Source: Macrothele yani (Eukaryota > Arthropoda > Arachnida > Araneae > Macrothelidae). Taken from it: a DNA stretch of 64,000 bases. The position numbers and the translations under genes were made by a program. Positions 23,461 through 34,411 of the stretch are shown in pieces. The stretch lies in NCBI GenBank assembly GCA_039090855.1, contig CM077012.1, forward strand, positions 143,130,541 through 143,194,540, given 5' to 3'. The first letter of the stretch is position 1. Each line of letters begins with the position of its first letter. The notes below the pieces were generated by a model. It was not told the DNA's origin, did no database searches, and worked only from the letters and a program-made list of their open reading frames with translations.

Positions 23461-23504
23461 TTCTATCTTTCAATTAGATATTGAAAGATAGTTAAAATTG
23501 TCCT

Positions 23505-24195
23505 TTGAAACAAATGAAAAAACGTGGATTTTTTCACAACTAAAGCTCAAATATTTTCGTTATTAGGCAAAACAAAGTGATCAAATTTTGGTATGGTGTT
23601 GTTACCAAATAGAAGTCACTGTGGTGTAAAATTCAGATTTTTACTGTATACCCCACTGGAGATATAGCTACTGAAAACACTAAAAATTTCAAAATTTTCC
23701 ATTTTCATCAGTGAAAAAATCTTGGAAGGGCTAAACACTCCAGTTTTATCACCCTAGATACAATCTACTTTTACCATGGTTCTTGCACAATGAAATTGGT
23801 TTGAGTGTTTTGGCCCCTTCCCAGTGAAAATTTGGCTCAGAAATTGAAAAAATTCTAACTTCAATAGTCAGCTTAGACCACCGATAAAATTTCCAAAACA
23901 CCTCAGATAATAAAAAAGGGTAAATCCAAATAATCAGCACTTTATTCTGACTATTATGGTTTTTGAATTTTTGAATTAGCTAAATTAGGGAAAAAGTTAC
24001 ATTTTGCATAAATACTTGCAGCTCCAAAAATAGAGATGTTTGAAGCGCCATCTAGGGACTCCCCGCTGAAATGGTCAGGGATTTTTTTTCTTTTCATAAA
24101 ATTGGTTTTGAACTCTCTAAAGATGTATAAACAACTGTGCAAAAAATAAAAATGGTGCAGCAACGAGCCCTTTTTGAAATGGCATGGAATGACCC
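23505..24195 (-). repeat. Noncoding dispersed repeat, GGGTCATTCCAT family, copy 2 (inverted)
   Basis: Reverse complement matches 1308-2040. Its terminus ATGGAATGACCC is at 24184-24195. On the minus strand it abuts pogo-type coding sequence, so it probably inserted into that transposase. Confidence 0.75.
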
Positions 24196-24199
24196 GTAA

Positions 24200-24830
24200 G
24201 TCTTTCCTTGGAAATCTTTCTGTTTTTGCATTTATCACCAGCTATTGCTTAAGTTCTGGTCGGTAATGCCCAAAAAAATAAACCACATTCACCAGCATTA
24301 AAAATATCATCCATGGTAAATCCTGTTATGAATTGCGATATTCTCTTTTGAAACTTGCAACAGTTTCTCAATCCACATCATTTGATTCTCGGCATTAAAT
24401 ATTTTGTGAAATATTATGTCACTTTTTGAATGATTCAAGTCAGCCATTAGAGGCAGTAGACTGGTTTAACACCAGGTTTTTTTAAGAAATTTAATGCAGC
24501 TTGGGCTTGATATTTGTGCATATTAATTCCACGCATTCTCTGAAACCACGTAAAAGTTGCTTGGTTTACATCAAAATTATGAGTTTTCCGCACTTTCCTG
24601 CTGCATAATCCATTTTCATTTATCATTATCTTCTTCATACTGTTTTAAGTATTCAGCCTTACACTTACTAATGTTACACACACAGTTTTTTGTGACTTGA
24701 AAATTTTCAGCAGTTTTTTGCTGGCTGTCACATTCCAAAAAATTCAGGAGATATATTTTCTCTTTTAAAGTTTATTCTTTGTAAGGCTTAGAATTCATAA
24801 GAGGCATTTTGATAAAAAATTCTACTTGAA
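24200..24830 (-). pseudogene. pogo/Tigger-type transposase remnant (N-terminal half)
   Basis: Read on the minus strand across frames: TLKEKIYLLNFLE then QQKTAENFQVTKNCVCNISK (a psq-like helix-turn-helix), FTWFQRMRGINM with a following A-rich helix (CENP-B-type second DNA-binding domain, about 24500-24570), then IFNAGECGLFFWALP (about 24255-24300), the start of the DDE core. The usual catalytic Asp of the NADE-type motif is Gly here. The reading ends where the dispersed repeat begins at 24195. Several stops; dead. The host equivalent would be a CENP-B-like protein, but the decay and the terminal repeat argue for a transposon. Confidence 0.65.
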
Positions 24831-25414
24831 ATTTAAATGCAAAAAAAAAATGTTTTAAAAACTAGGAAGGAAAGTTTTTTAGCACTAAGAAACATCTTGA
24901 ACAAGCTTTGACTAGGCAATGACTTGTTATATCTGATGCCACTAAGACAGAACAGGTGCATGTGAAACCTCTGGCTTATTGTCCTTCAATCCTGTAAATG
25001 GTGCCATTTAGATGGCAACCATGTATGTGTAAAACAGGCCTAAAGGACCAAAAAATCCCCTCTGCTTTCACATCCCATTTCTAAGAATGAGAAGGGAGGG
25101 GTGTGTGTTGGGGAGTTCCCTTGTAGCCCAAGGGCAAAGAGTGGTATTGCAAAGAATGAGACAGAGAAACAAGCTTTTGAACAAAGGAACAGTAGTTTTA
25201 CCTAAAACCCATGCTTCAACTCTGTCTCTGCATGACTTTAAATTCCTTTTGCTTTTAGAACTGGTCACTTGAACAGGTGGGATTTCCTTTAATTTTAACA
25301 AAAAGGTCACTTTACACAATAGACAGGTGGTCACTTTAGGGGAAATTTTACCATTAGCAAGATATGGAAACCAGCAGTTCTTATAAAAATTGGTCACTTA
25401 ACCAGGTTCCACTG
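24831..25414 (-). mobile_element. 5' end of the pogo/Tigger element
   Basis: Reverse-strand terminus CAGTGGAACCTGGTTAAGTG ends at 25414, the CAGTGGAACC start being typical of Tigger/pogo terminal repeats. Further GGTCACTT blocks are repeated inside (25260-25350), as in subterminal repeats. The 3' end of the element is not found. Confidence 0.6.
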
Positions 25415-25430
25415 CATTTTATATCCAGAA

Positions 25431-25971
25431 GTATGTCACCATAGCTGTTTAATATATTTATGGATGCGTGCATGCGTAATGCGAAATAGATAATACTGGT
25501 TTTTATGTCTTGGTGATATCTATGTGTGCAGATTGCTGTATGCTGATGACACTGTCGTGTTGGCTGAGAGCAAAAGTGAGTTGCAGAGTATGTTATCCCA
25601 GATGTACGAAGTTTGCATGAAATTCAAACTGAGTATAAATAAGGGAAAAACCAAAGTTATGGTTTTTGAGAGAGGAACTGGTAGTACTGAATGTAATATA
25701 AGTCTTAATGGCACAGTGGTTGACCAGGTGAGTGAGTTTGTTTATTTAGGAAGCATGTTTGACATAGAGAAAAAATTGGATGGTGAAATTAGTAGGCGAG
25801 TGAATTCTTCATTGAAAGTCATAAGCTGCTTTGGGAGGTTTTCACAGGAATGATGGGTTCTCAAGAGAGTACTGCATGGCTGTGTATGAGAGTGTAATTG
25901 TTCCTACTCTGATGTATGGCAGTGAAACCTGGGTGCTGCAGAAGAAACATAAGAGTCATTTGTGTGCTGGA
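25431..25971 (+). pseudogene. RTE-like LINE copy 2, RT fragment left of Tx1 insertion
   Basis: Close relative of 22244-22785. It reads LLYADDTVVLAESKSELQSML (25530-25590), then INKGKTKVMVFERGTGS, YLGSMFDIEKK, and after a frameshift near 25850 TLMYGSETWVLQKKHKS. It is 5'-truncated at about 25431. The right end falls on the 13-bp duplication TTTGTGTGCTGGA (25959-25971), and the element continues at 32313. Confidence 0.85.
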
Positions 25972-26363
25972 CGACAGTCGTTGTTTACTTCGTGCTCGTA
26001 TTTTGTTCCGTTTGTGAAAATTTCCGAGTCTACAGCTCCTAATTTTGTGTGTGCAGCGTGTGTGGAGGTGCCGTCCTACTTCTGATCCAATTTACCAGGT
26101 CGGTAAATGCCCTTTCTGTGTTTTATTCCTCATTTTCCTGCTTTTGGCGAGTTGGCCAAAGCTCGTAATCTTATCGCCATTGCAAATGGCGACTTCTGGG
26201 GGTAGCGGAGCTTCTTTCCTCACTTCCGGAAGTGACTCTTTATCCCTATCAGCTGCTCTGCAGCAATCCGCCAATTGAGGGCTTCCTTTGATAAGCCCCT
26301 CCTCTCCGCAGCATGACAAAGTTGCCTTGCCAATGGAGCCATCTCCTTCCCATCTGACGAAGA

Positions 26364-27908
26364 GTGGTGAACGTCACACTTCCACCAGCCACTTCCGCGT
26401 CATCACAACGTGCACCAGGTGTGCTGTATGCTGCAGTCACCTCAGATGCGCCAACTTCTTCTTCTCACCAGCCCCCTTCTTCAAAGTGCCCTTATCAGAT
26501 GACGTATGGTACACCCCAGTTCTACGTGGATGTTCCGACTACTTGCCCTCAAGGTCAGCTTTTTCTTGACAAAATCGGGCTGGGTGTATTTTTCTGCAGC
26601 CTCCCCAACACAAAGCTGATGGCGTACAGCGCTGCCCTTCGACAAATTGTTCCAAAAGAGGCTGTTACTCACGTGGGTAGAAGAACCAGTCAAGTAATTG
26701 CTTATCTTGCAACTCCTGCCTTCGCTCTTCGAGTTCTGACCGAAGGCATTTCCATCGACGATCGCCATCTCCTTGCGACCCCACTCACACAAGCACCTAC
26801 TACAGTCAGTTTTGCCCCTGTTCCTCCGGAAGTATCCGACGACCTATTGCTCTCTGTCGCTCAGAATTATGGACATACTGTCGGATCGGTCATCACGTAC
26901 TCCTCCTTTCCGGGAGTCCCTGAGGACCATTATCTCTTAGGATTTCGCCGTAACGTACGTGTGATCTTTCCCTCGGAGGAAGCCATGTTACGTGTTCCAT
27001 CGGTACTCAATGTACGCTGTGACACTCATATTAGGCACATTGACATCACTGTGGGCACCCGTTGTTCGGTATGTAAGAGCACTGATCACCCTAGTGCGCT
27101 ATGCCCTCATCGGGCAGCTACTGCCTCCAAATCTTCAATACAGCCTACTCAACGGTCAACTGGATCCCAGGCATCTTCATCTGGCGCCTCTCACCAGCGG
27201 CAGTCGAGTTATTCCGAAAGTATGCATAAAGCCATTGGTCAACGTGTGACCTCGTCGCAACCTTCCACTTCCAACTCAGCTTCTGCACTCCAAACATGCC
27301 CACAGCAGGAGAATTCTTCGACCGGAGACCAGTTGAACTCTCCTCTGCTTTCTACAATTACTCCACAGCACCCTTCAGAGCCCAATAATGGGGTCGCTGC
27401 ACCTGATGCCTTCACAGTGCCAAACAATCCTGCCTTTAGTCCCGAGCAACAGAGGGTACGCTCGAAGCGTCGTCAAACTACTCTACGTCGCAATAAGAAG
27501 ACACGCACATCTCGCACCTTTCAACGATGATATGATCACTCGGAAAATCGTTCACTCGCATCTGACACTTCTAGCATCTCTGGCGACAGCACACTGATCC
27601 CACTTACTCTAGAGGATTTCATACAGCAAATGGAAGATTCCTCACCACCACAGACACCAATTTCTGGTGCGGAGTTATACTCCTATCTCATCGGTCCTCG
27701 TAGTAAAACCATGTCTCATGATTTTCTCCAATCCTATGTCACGGAGCTTGCAGCAACTATGACGCAAGTGGCGGTTGTTCGATCTCACCTCCAAGCCTTA
27801 CCATCCACAACGTTCGGCGAAAGCGGATGTCTCAAGAAAGTCCGCGATCGTCTCTTTCGGCTCCAACGAGCCGCTCACAAGCTCCTCGGACATTTCCGTT
27901 CAAGATAA
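26364..27908 (+). pseudogene. Tx1-like LINE ORF1 (Gag-like, zinc knuckle)
   Basis: The main open stretch (26364-27530, 388 codons) has a conserved block GLGVFFCSLPNTKL, then RVLTEGISIDDRHLL and ITYSSFPGVPEDHYLLGF, then one CCHC-type knuckle CSVCKSTDHPSALCPHR (about 27064-27115). A Ser/Thr/Gln-rich region and a basic tail follow. After a frameshift near 27525 the typical C-terminal helical part continues in another frame (27630-27908: SGAELYSYLIG to RLQRAAHKLLG). It would package the LINE RNA. The exact start codon is uncertain because the ATG at 26364 follows an untranslated leader without a clear signal. Confidence 0.75.
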
Positions 27909-30900
27909 CGACACTGAACTGTAGGGGGTTTGGGTTCCCTCTGGCGAACTCGCTTGCTCGTGAAGATCTCCATCACCTCACAGAAGACATTCTTCTGCTC
28001 CAAGAGACGAATTGCCTGTCTACAACAAGCTTCAATCGATGGCGTACGTGGAACTGTAAGTTCCACCACGCTTTCCGACACTCTACAGTCGGCGGTCTGG
28101 CCATCGGCATCCGCACTCAGTTCTGTGAAGTTCTATCTTCAATGACGGTGCAGCATCTGTGCCGTGACTTGCTACAGCGCCTTAGCTTTGTTCTGGACGA
28201 ACGGCGTTATGTCGTTTTCAACATCTACATCCCGTGCACACCTCAACATCACACCCTCCTTTTCATGGTGCTCCGTTCAGCTCTTCAGTCAACGTTGCCG
28301 TCGGATCATGTGTTGATCGGCGGCGATTTTAATTGCACGCTTGACCCTGATCTTGATCGTGCTCCAATTCATAAGGAAACTCGCTTACGTCTTGTGGAGG
28401 AATTACACTCCCTCATCACAGAGTTTGATCTTCGGGACGTCTTTCATCAAATTTATCCTACAACGGTCTCCCATACGTGAAGGTCCTCAGCTGCCACCTC
28501 TTCATCTTCCGCTAGACTTGACCATTTCTACGCAACCATTGCTCTTCTGCCCGTGGTCACGGACTGTCAGCATCTACCCACCCCCTCTTCTGGCCATTGT
28601 GGCCACCTTCACCTCTTCTTTCCGTCAACGCTCAGAGTTTCATTCCTGGACATTAGATACCTCTCTCCTGGAAGACCAGGCTTTGTGTTTGAACGTCCGG
28701 AATCTCCTTCACTCTTATCACCCTGGACTGTCCACTGCATCCTGTGCACTAAGTTACTGGCTGGATGCCAAGTCACACCTGCTTCACTTTCTGAAGAGCC
28801 ACTCGTTCACAGTTGCCAATCTGCGCACCATGGAAGAACGCAATGTCCTACAAGTTCTTGCGCCGCTTGGAGCCTCTCGCCCCTTCTATCCAGCATATTT
28901 GGTAGACCTCCGTGCTCTTCTGGAACCTCGAGCCCGGCAGGCCATTTTACGACTTCATCTCCAGTACTTGTCTCCCGAAGACTGCTCTTTTGAGTTCTTG
29001 TCTTCGTTAGAGGATCAGCGCCGTTCTTCTCATCGACTCCGTGTGTTGCGTCTGCCTGACGGTCACGTGGATTCGGACCCAGATGTGCTTTGCTCCCATG
29101 GTCAATATTTCTCCGACGAGTACAATGATCCCCTCCACCTTCTGCGTCTAATACTTTACTTTCTTCTCTCCCTCAAGTCCCCTCTCACCTCTCCGCTTCT
29201 CTTCTGCAGCTTATCTTTCCATCTGAACTCAGGACTGCACTTTCCTCTCTCAATCCCCGAGCCGTCCCTGGTCCTGACGGCCTCCCTCTATCATTTTATC
29301 TTATCTTTTTACCTTCTTCCTTTCCTTCTCGCTGCTTACTTTTCTGCCTTTGCATCTATCTCCCTTCCGAGGGGCTTCACTGTTGCTCACATGGCACTTT
29401 TCCCTCAGAAGAACGACCTCCTTGACCTGGGGAACTGGCGTCCGATTTCACTAATAAATCTTGATTACAAACTGTTAACTAAAATTCTCTCTCGCCGCCT
29501 AAATCAAGTTCTTCCGTATCTTCTCTCTTCCGACCAGTCCTACATGGTACCTGGTCGTTCTATCGCCACCAACCTTCACCTCTTTCGCCACTAACCTTCA
29601 CCTCTTTCGTGGTCTTCTGTATCTTGCCCGGACCATTTCTGAATCTCTTGCCCTACTAAATTTAGACCAACGTGCAGCTTTTGATAATATCTCCCATTCA
29701 TTTCTCTCAACTACTTTACACGCTTTTGGCTTTCCTTCTGTCTTCGTTACCACTATTCTTGCTCTCTATCACGACGCCGTCTTTCAGGTCAAGACAGCCT
29801 TTCTGGCAGCACCCATTTCTTTCCGTCGTGGAATACGACAGGGGTGTCCACTTTCTGGGCAATTATTTACTCTGGCGTTCGAACCTTTCCTACGTACAGT
29901 ACATCGTGCATTTTTTGCGGCTCTTCCTCCTCCCACGGCAAGCACCAGGCACTACTCTATAACCTACCCCGCCTACACCAAGACTTTTTGCGTCCGGATG
30001 GAACTATCTTGCTGAAGTCACACGGATCATTGGATACTAGTCTCAACTCTAAGTCGTCCAATCTCCACTGGTGGTATTGCGCTCCTGGATGTTCGCCAGT
30101 TCTACAAAGCACACCGGATAGTATCCCTTCTGCGTCAACTCTGCAAACCAAGATCCGCAGCCTCTCTTCTCCGAGACGTGATGATTTCTCCCCGGAACCC
30201 CCGCTTCAAATTCACAACTTTCCTACTGATGGATTGCTTTTCTCTCCTCCGCTCTCGTCTTTCCCCCGTTTATTCGGAGGCGCTTTCCTTTCTTCGCTCT
30301 CTGCCACTACTCCGTGTCTCACCCGCTTCTACCCCAGAACTTCTAACTGAACCCCTCTTCTACTCCTCCATCCTCCTAACGCACCGTATTTCACTGACCT
30401 TTCCTGGCTCCTCGCTGGGATCGTATCCGTCCGAGACTTACTTTCCTCCGATCTAACATGGATACCCTTTTCCGACCTCTCTCCTTTCCTTCCATGCACC
30501 TCTGCCTCTCTTGCACTCTACGATTCTCTTCTCTCCTCGATCATTACTCTTTTTCCTGCTCTCGCTTCTCCGGCTGGCCTCTTTCTCGTTTCTTCTGCTT
30601 CTCTTCCTTTTTTTTTTTTTTCTTCCTGTTCGTGGCTCATTTCTTCCGATCTCCAGTTTCACTTTCCGTACTCTATTGTTTTCTCCTTCAGGATCCATCG
30701 CCACCCGCACTCCACCTGATTTCAGGAGTGCCGCCCGCCGCTCTTCCGAGTGTGTGGTCGGCAACAGCTTCACCCATCTCAACACCAGATGAAAGGAATA
30801 TTCACTGGCTCTTCCTTCACCGCTGCCTGCCAGTGCCGGCCACGTTATTTCGGATGACGCTGGCAACCGCACCCACCTGCATCTTCTGTTCTGAGCATGC

Positions 30901-31324
30901 TGATGTTCTACACATCTACCAGTACTGCCCGGCGATCCTTCCTTTACTACACCTAGCCTTTACCGTTGCCAAGTGTCTCTGTGCCAAAGAGCTGCCTTTT
31001 TCTTCATACAGTACGTTGCTGGTTTCTTGTTCACCACCGGTGCCTTTATTTGAGCCATGCGCATACATCTTTGTACTCGCAAAGCATGTGTTTTACTGCT
31101 TCTATCTGCAACTCCGTCATACTTCTAATGCGCCTACGCTCCTTCAAGCAGGAGATACCCTCTGTGCACAATTCCACAACCGGCTGACCTCTAGGCTCCG
31201 ATGGCTCCGATTGGTGTTTACTGCAGCCTGGGCCACTGACCAGAGCCTGCAGTTTCTGAGTGTATGGTCACCATTACACCGCTGGTTTTCTGGGCCTTCT
31301 GCAGACCTACATCTTCTGATTTGA
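27905..31324 (+). pseudogene. Tx1-like LINE ORF2: endonuclease, reverse transcriptase, C-terminal zinc finger
   Basis: The endonuclease starts KITTLNCRGFG (27902-27935) with LLQETN, then IGGDFNCTLDPDLDR (28316-28355); ARLDHFY follows in another frame (about 28508). The RT has NWRPISLINLDYKLLTKIL (29431-29490), DQSYMVPGRSI, LLNLDQRAAFDNISH (about 29656-29700) and RRGIRQGCPLSGQLFTLAFEPFL (29822-29890). Only about 180 bases later the sequence already reads RPISTGGIALLDVRQFY (about 30053-30105), a thumb/connection segment. The YxDD catalytic motif and roughly 300 residues are therefore missing. The C-terminus (30791-31324) has CIFCSEHADVLHIYQYCP, an RVT-type zinc finger. Several frameshifts. Dead copy. 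Confidence 0.8.
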
Positions 31325-32312
31325 CTTCCATCCTGTACGTCGGGACCTTCCCCGCTTTGATCTTTGTGATGAACCCTGGACTCGCTCACCTGATCCGGAG
31401 AGTGTCTCCCTAAGCTTGTCAGATTTAGTTCTTCTGTACATTCTTCATATTCCCATCTCCAGTTTATCTTTTTACTGTTAGTGTTTGCAGTGTATTCACG
31501 TGCACTTTGTGGTGCCCTCTTCTGAATAAGTGATCTTTTTAGTGATTTCTTCTGTGTGCCTCACATTGTACCTGTATATTCAATGATATATTCTGCTCAT
31601 TCATTTGTCATATTGCTCATTTAAATTGTACATACACATCCTGTATATATTTCGCTGTTGATTCTGTACATATACATATTCCTTGGTACTGTGTATGCTC
31701 CGTTTCGGAGCCGTCCTACAAGCTCATTATTTACGTTCTGCATCATGCGTATCTCAGTCACGCACTTTTTTTACACATCTTATATATAGTACACATTTTT
31801 AATTGCATCATTATGTTCTACATCATTTGTATTTATATTCTCATTGCATTGTATGTATATCTCACTTGCTGCGCATAGTTCGTTCCCTGTTCCTATATGG
31901 CTTCACGCACATCTGTATATACGTAGCCTAAATTGTACATTTATTCAGTCTCGCATATATCTTTTCCATTATCACGCCCTGCACTGTTGCACTTATGTTG
32001 TATCATCGCTCATCTATCTCACTAGCACTGTATTATATATACACCTCTCATACTGTAACTTGCGCATTCGCTGTATATATACACTATCGTACTGTAAATA
32101 GCGCACTTCTTGTATACATACTACAGTAATTATATTTTATAGTCCGCTCATCTATTTCACTTGCATTGTATATACCCCTTGCATAATGTAAATTGCACAC
32201 ACTTTGTATATATCTGACTCCTGTTATTATGATTTCAGGCATTGTAAAGGCACATGCCGCCTACCGTCTTCGTTCCCTGTAAATTTCGCTCCAGAATAAA
32301 ACATTTTGAAAG
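31325..32312 (+). other. 3' UTR of Tx1-like LINE
   Basis: T-rich sequence with recurring TGTATATA-type motifs and a polyadenylation-like AATAAA at about 32295-32300, ending at the target duplication. No coding seen. Confidence 0.65.
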
Positions 32313-32745
32313 TTTGTGTGCTGGAGAAATGTGTTACTTACGAGGGGCTTTGTGGCAAAACATGTTCTGATTGTGTGAGGGATGAAGATTTGTTGCAGTT
32401 GTGTAAAGTGAAAAAAATGTTGTTGGCAAGGTGGAGACTAATATGCTTTGGTGGTTTGGCCATGTTGGAAGAATGAGTGATTAGATGCTTACTAAGAAAA
32501 TCTTTTTGGACCAAGTGGCAGGAAGGAAAGGCAGAGGAAGTCATATGGAGGATCAGATTCAGGAGTGTCTGCATGAGAAAAAGACTGAGTATGAAGTATA
32601 GGAGGTCTTGTGTACGATGTGTGATGGATGTCAGTGAAGCCCGAGTTGTATGTCAAGATCGCTGTAAATGGATAAGTTTGATATACAGCAAGTAAAATTT
32701 TTCTCCTAATTTGTATTTCTTTGTGCAGCTAACCTCTGAATCTCA
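32313..32745 (+). pseudogene. RTE-like LINE copy 2, 3' end right of Tx1 insertion
   Basis: Begins with the second TTTGTGTGCTGGA and aligns with 22775-23215 (for example GATGTCAGTGAAGC and AATCTCAGA). It ends in a long TA microsatellite. Together with 25431-25971 it makes one truncated LINE. Confidence 0.85.
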
Positions 32746-32746
32746 G

Positions 32747-32747
<1 letters not shown>

Positions 32748-32800
<53 letters not shown>
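32748..32800. repeat. TA microsatellite
   Basis: About 50 bases of almost pure TA repeat directly at the 3' edge of the Penelope-like element. Confidence 0.9.
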
Positions 32801-33228
32801 TATAAAGATACCTAAGCAAAAAAATACATATATAATTTTGACTCACACCTAGTACAACATAGAAAAGGTTATGTATCTACCTGCGTGAGTAAAAGGAGAA
32901 AAGAAAAAAAGAAAATAAAACAACTGAATGTAGAAGGTGTCGAGAATACTGAGCCTTGGCTTTATCAAGGACCAGCAAAAACTCTGCATTTTCTCACTTC
33001 CACAAAGACCTAGTTGGAAATGGGTTTCTGCAAGGCCATAGATGCAAGTAACATTCCCACCTAAAATAGTTTAAAAAATATATATATAAGTCATGTCCTC
33101 CGTAGAGTAGCATGACCTAGCACTAGTTAACAATTTCGCTTGCATCCATTAACCTTCATGGCCCGACCCATGCTCTTCATCTGTTACTATTAAACAGAGA
33201 GAAGAAGATTAAAGAGAACTCAAGCTGT
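32797..33228 (-). repeat. Pseudo-LTR, 3' copy
   Basis: Matches 37369-37801 base for base by eye except one A in an A-run (near 32900 versus 37472). It contains GAGCCTTGGCTTTATCAAGG, a short stem-forming stretch (reverse strand CCTTGATAAAGCCAAGG). Confidence 0.9.
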
Positions 33229-34411
33229 GAGAGTGACATAATAAATAGAAATGATTTTCAGCTATAACGAAATTCCAAGTTCGTTTGAGAGAGAATTTAA
33301 ACCTGAAAAACAAATTTTACATTGCAATTAAAAAAGGAAATGTTAATTTATAACGAACAGATTTTTGAAAGAAAACTTGAGTCTAAAACCCCCTACTCTA
33401 CAACTTATGACAGCACGAAAACGAGAATAAGTTAAAGATAATAATTAACTAAAGAAAATTTTGTGAAAGTTATATACCTTAAACAGTTAGTTGCAATATG
33501 TACAAAGTATTTCAGCAGTGCTTTAAGTGCATAATTAATTAGTTATTAAGAACTTAACTACTTTGAAAAAACAGCGCATAGACAGCGCATAGAAAAGGAA
33601 CAAGCTTAGCCATCTTCTGTTCCTAGGTACCACAAAAGACGCTCAAAGTTACAAAGAAAAGTAAGAGTTAAAACCCGCATAAATGTTAACAGACAAACCA
33701 ATGCTTAAAAGCTGAAAAGCTAAAAAACGACAGAGAAAGGTACATGAAGTACAAACATTGAACTTATAAAACCTAGAACCCAAAAACAAGGAAGAGAGCT
33801 TACCTCTTGAGTTACAAAAACTTTTCTCCTCACAAGAGGAGAACAAGGCTGACCTCTTCCGCCACTCCCTAGACGCTGGGGGCAGTGAGGGTGGGGCTGA
33901 TGGCCTCCTCATACAGCAAGAAACCAACGCGCGGAGATTTTAACCAGAGAAAAAAATATATAAACTTAAGACTGTGGATCTGTATGATCAGAATGAGCAG
34001 AATTAACTCTCCAGAATACATGAGAAATATTATAAAATACACGAGCAGTTTATTTAATAATCTTTGCATGTATTAAATCACCTTAGTGAGCTTCTATAGA
34101 TTAATCAGAATCTTATTAATTTTAATGTTGGTTTTACTATTTTTAGTATAGCTATCCTAGTGATGAATAACTGGTTTTCTTTTTTTATTTGTTTTTATTT
34201 TCTTTTATAAACAGATTTTTAAGCTTTTTTTGTGATTTTGTTTATATTATTTAATTTTTTTGTTTTAATAGGACCGTCATTATCCATAGCACTAAGGTTC
34301 CTTTAGGTAGTTAATAGGCATCCTCTAGCCAACTTCCTTACGGCTTTGATTGGTCAGAATCATATTATTAACTGTGTAGAAAATTAAAGCAGATCTGCCA
34401 ACCTTACTCTA
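33229..34411 (-). other. 3' UTR of the Penelope-like element
   Basis: AT-rich region between the ORF stop at 34412 and the 3' pseudo-LTR. No further ORF of interest. If the in-frame TGA in the ORF is recoded, a SECIS hairpin would be expected here on the minus strand; I could not verify one by eye. Confidence 0.5.

Larger units (their letters stand above)
25972..32312 (+). mobile_element. Tx1/L1-like LINE inserted in RTE-like LINE copy 2
   Basis: TTTGTGTGCTGGA occurs on both sides (25959-25971 and 32313-32325), a 13-bp duplication of host LINE sequence. The interior has a leader (25972-26363), ORF1, ORF2 and a T-rich 3' UTR ending with AATAAA near 32296. About 6.3 kb, near full length except for an internal RT deletion. 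Confidence 0.88.

Noticed and set aside
30453..30872. Minus-strand Arg/Lys/Glu-rich frame opposite the LINE
   Set aside because: It is the complement of the T/C-rich stretch; low complexity, no domain.
30458..31324. Long T/C-rich frame read as a membrane protein (many F, L, S)
   Set aside because: The hydrophobic stretch comes from a pyrimidine-rich track in a decayed LINE. Only its C-terminal half, with the RVT-type zinc finger, is real.
32935..32976. Hammerhead-like motif in the Penelope-like pseudo-LTR (reverse strand CCTTGATAAAGCCAAGGCTC)
   Set aside because: It has a TTGATAA box, an AGCC/GGCT stem and CAGT instead of CUGANGA and GAAA. The core residues do not match, and the Naiad clade is described as lacking canonical hammerheads.
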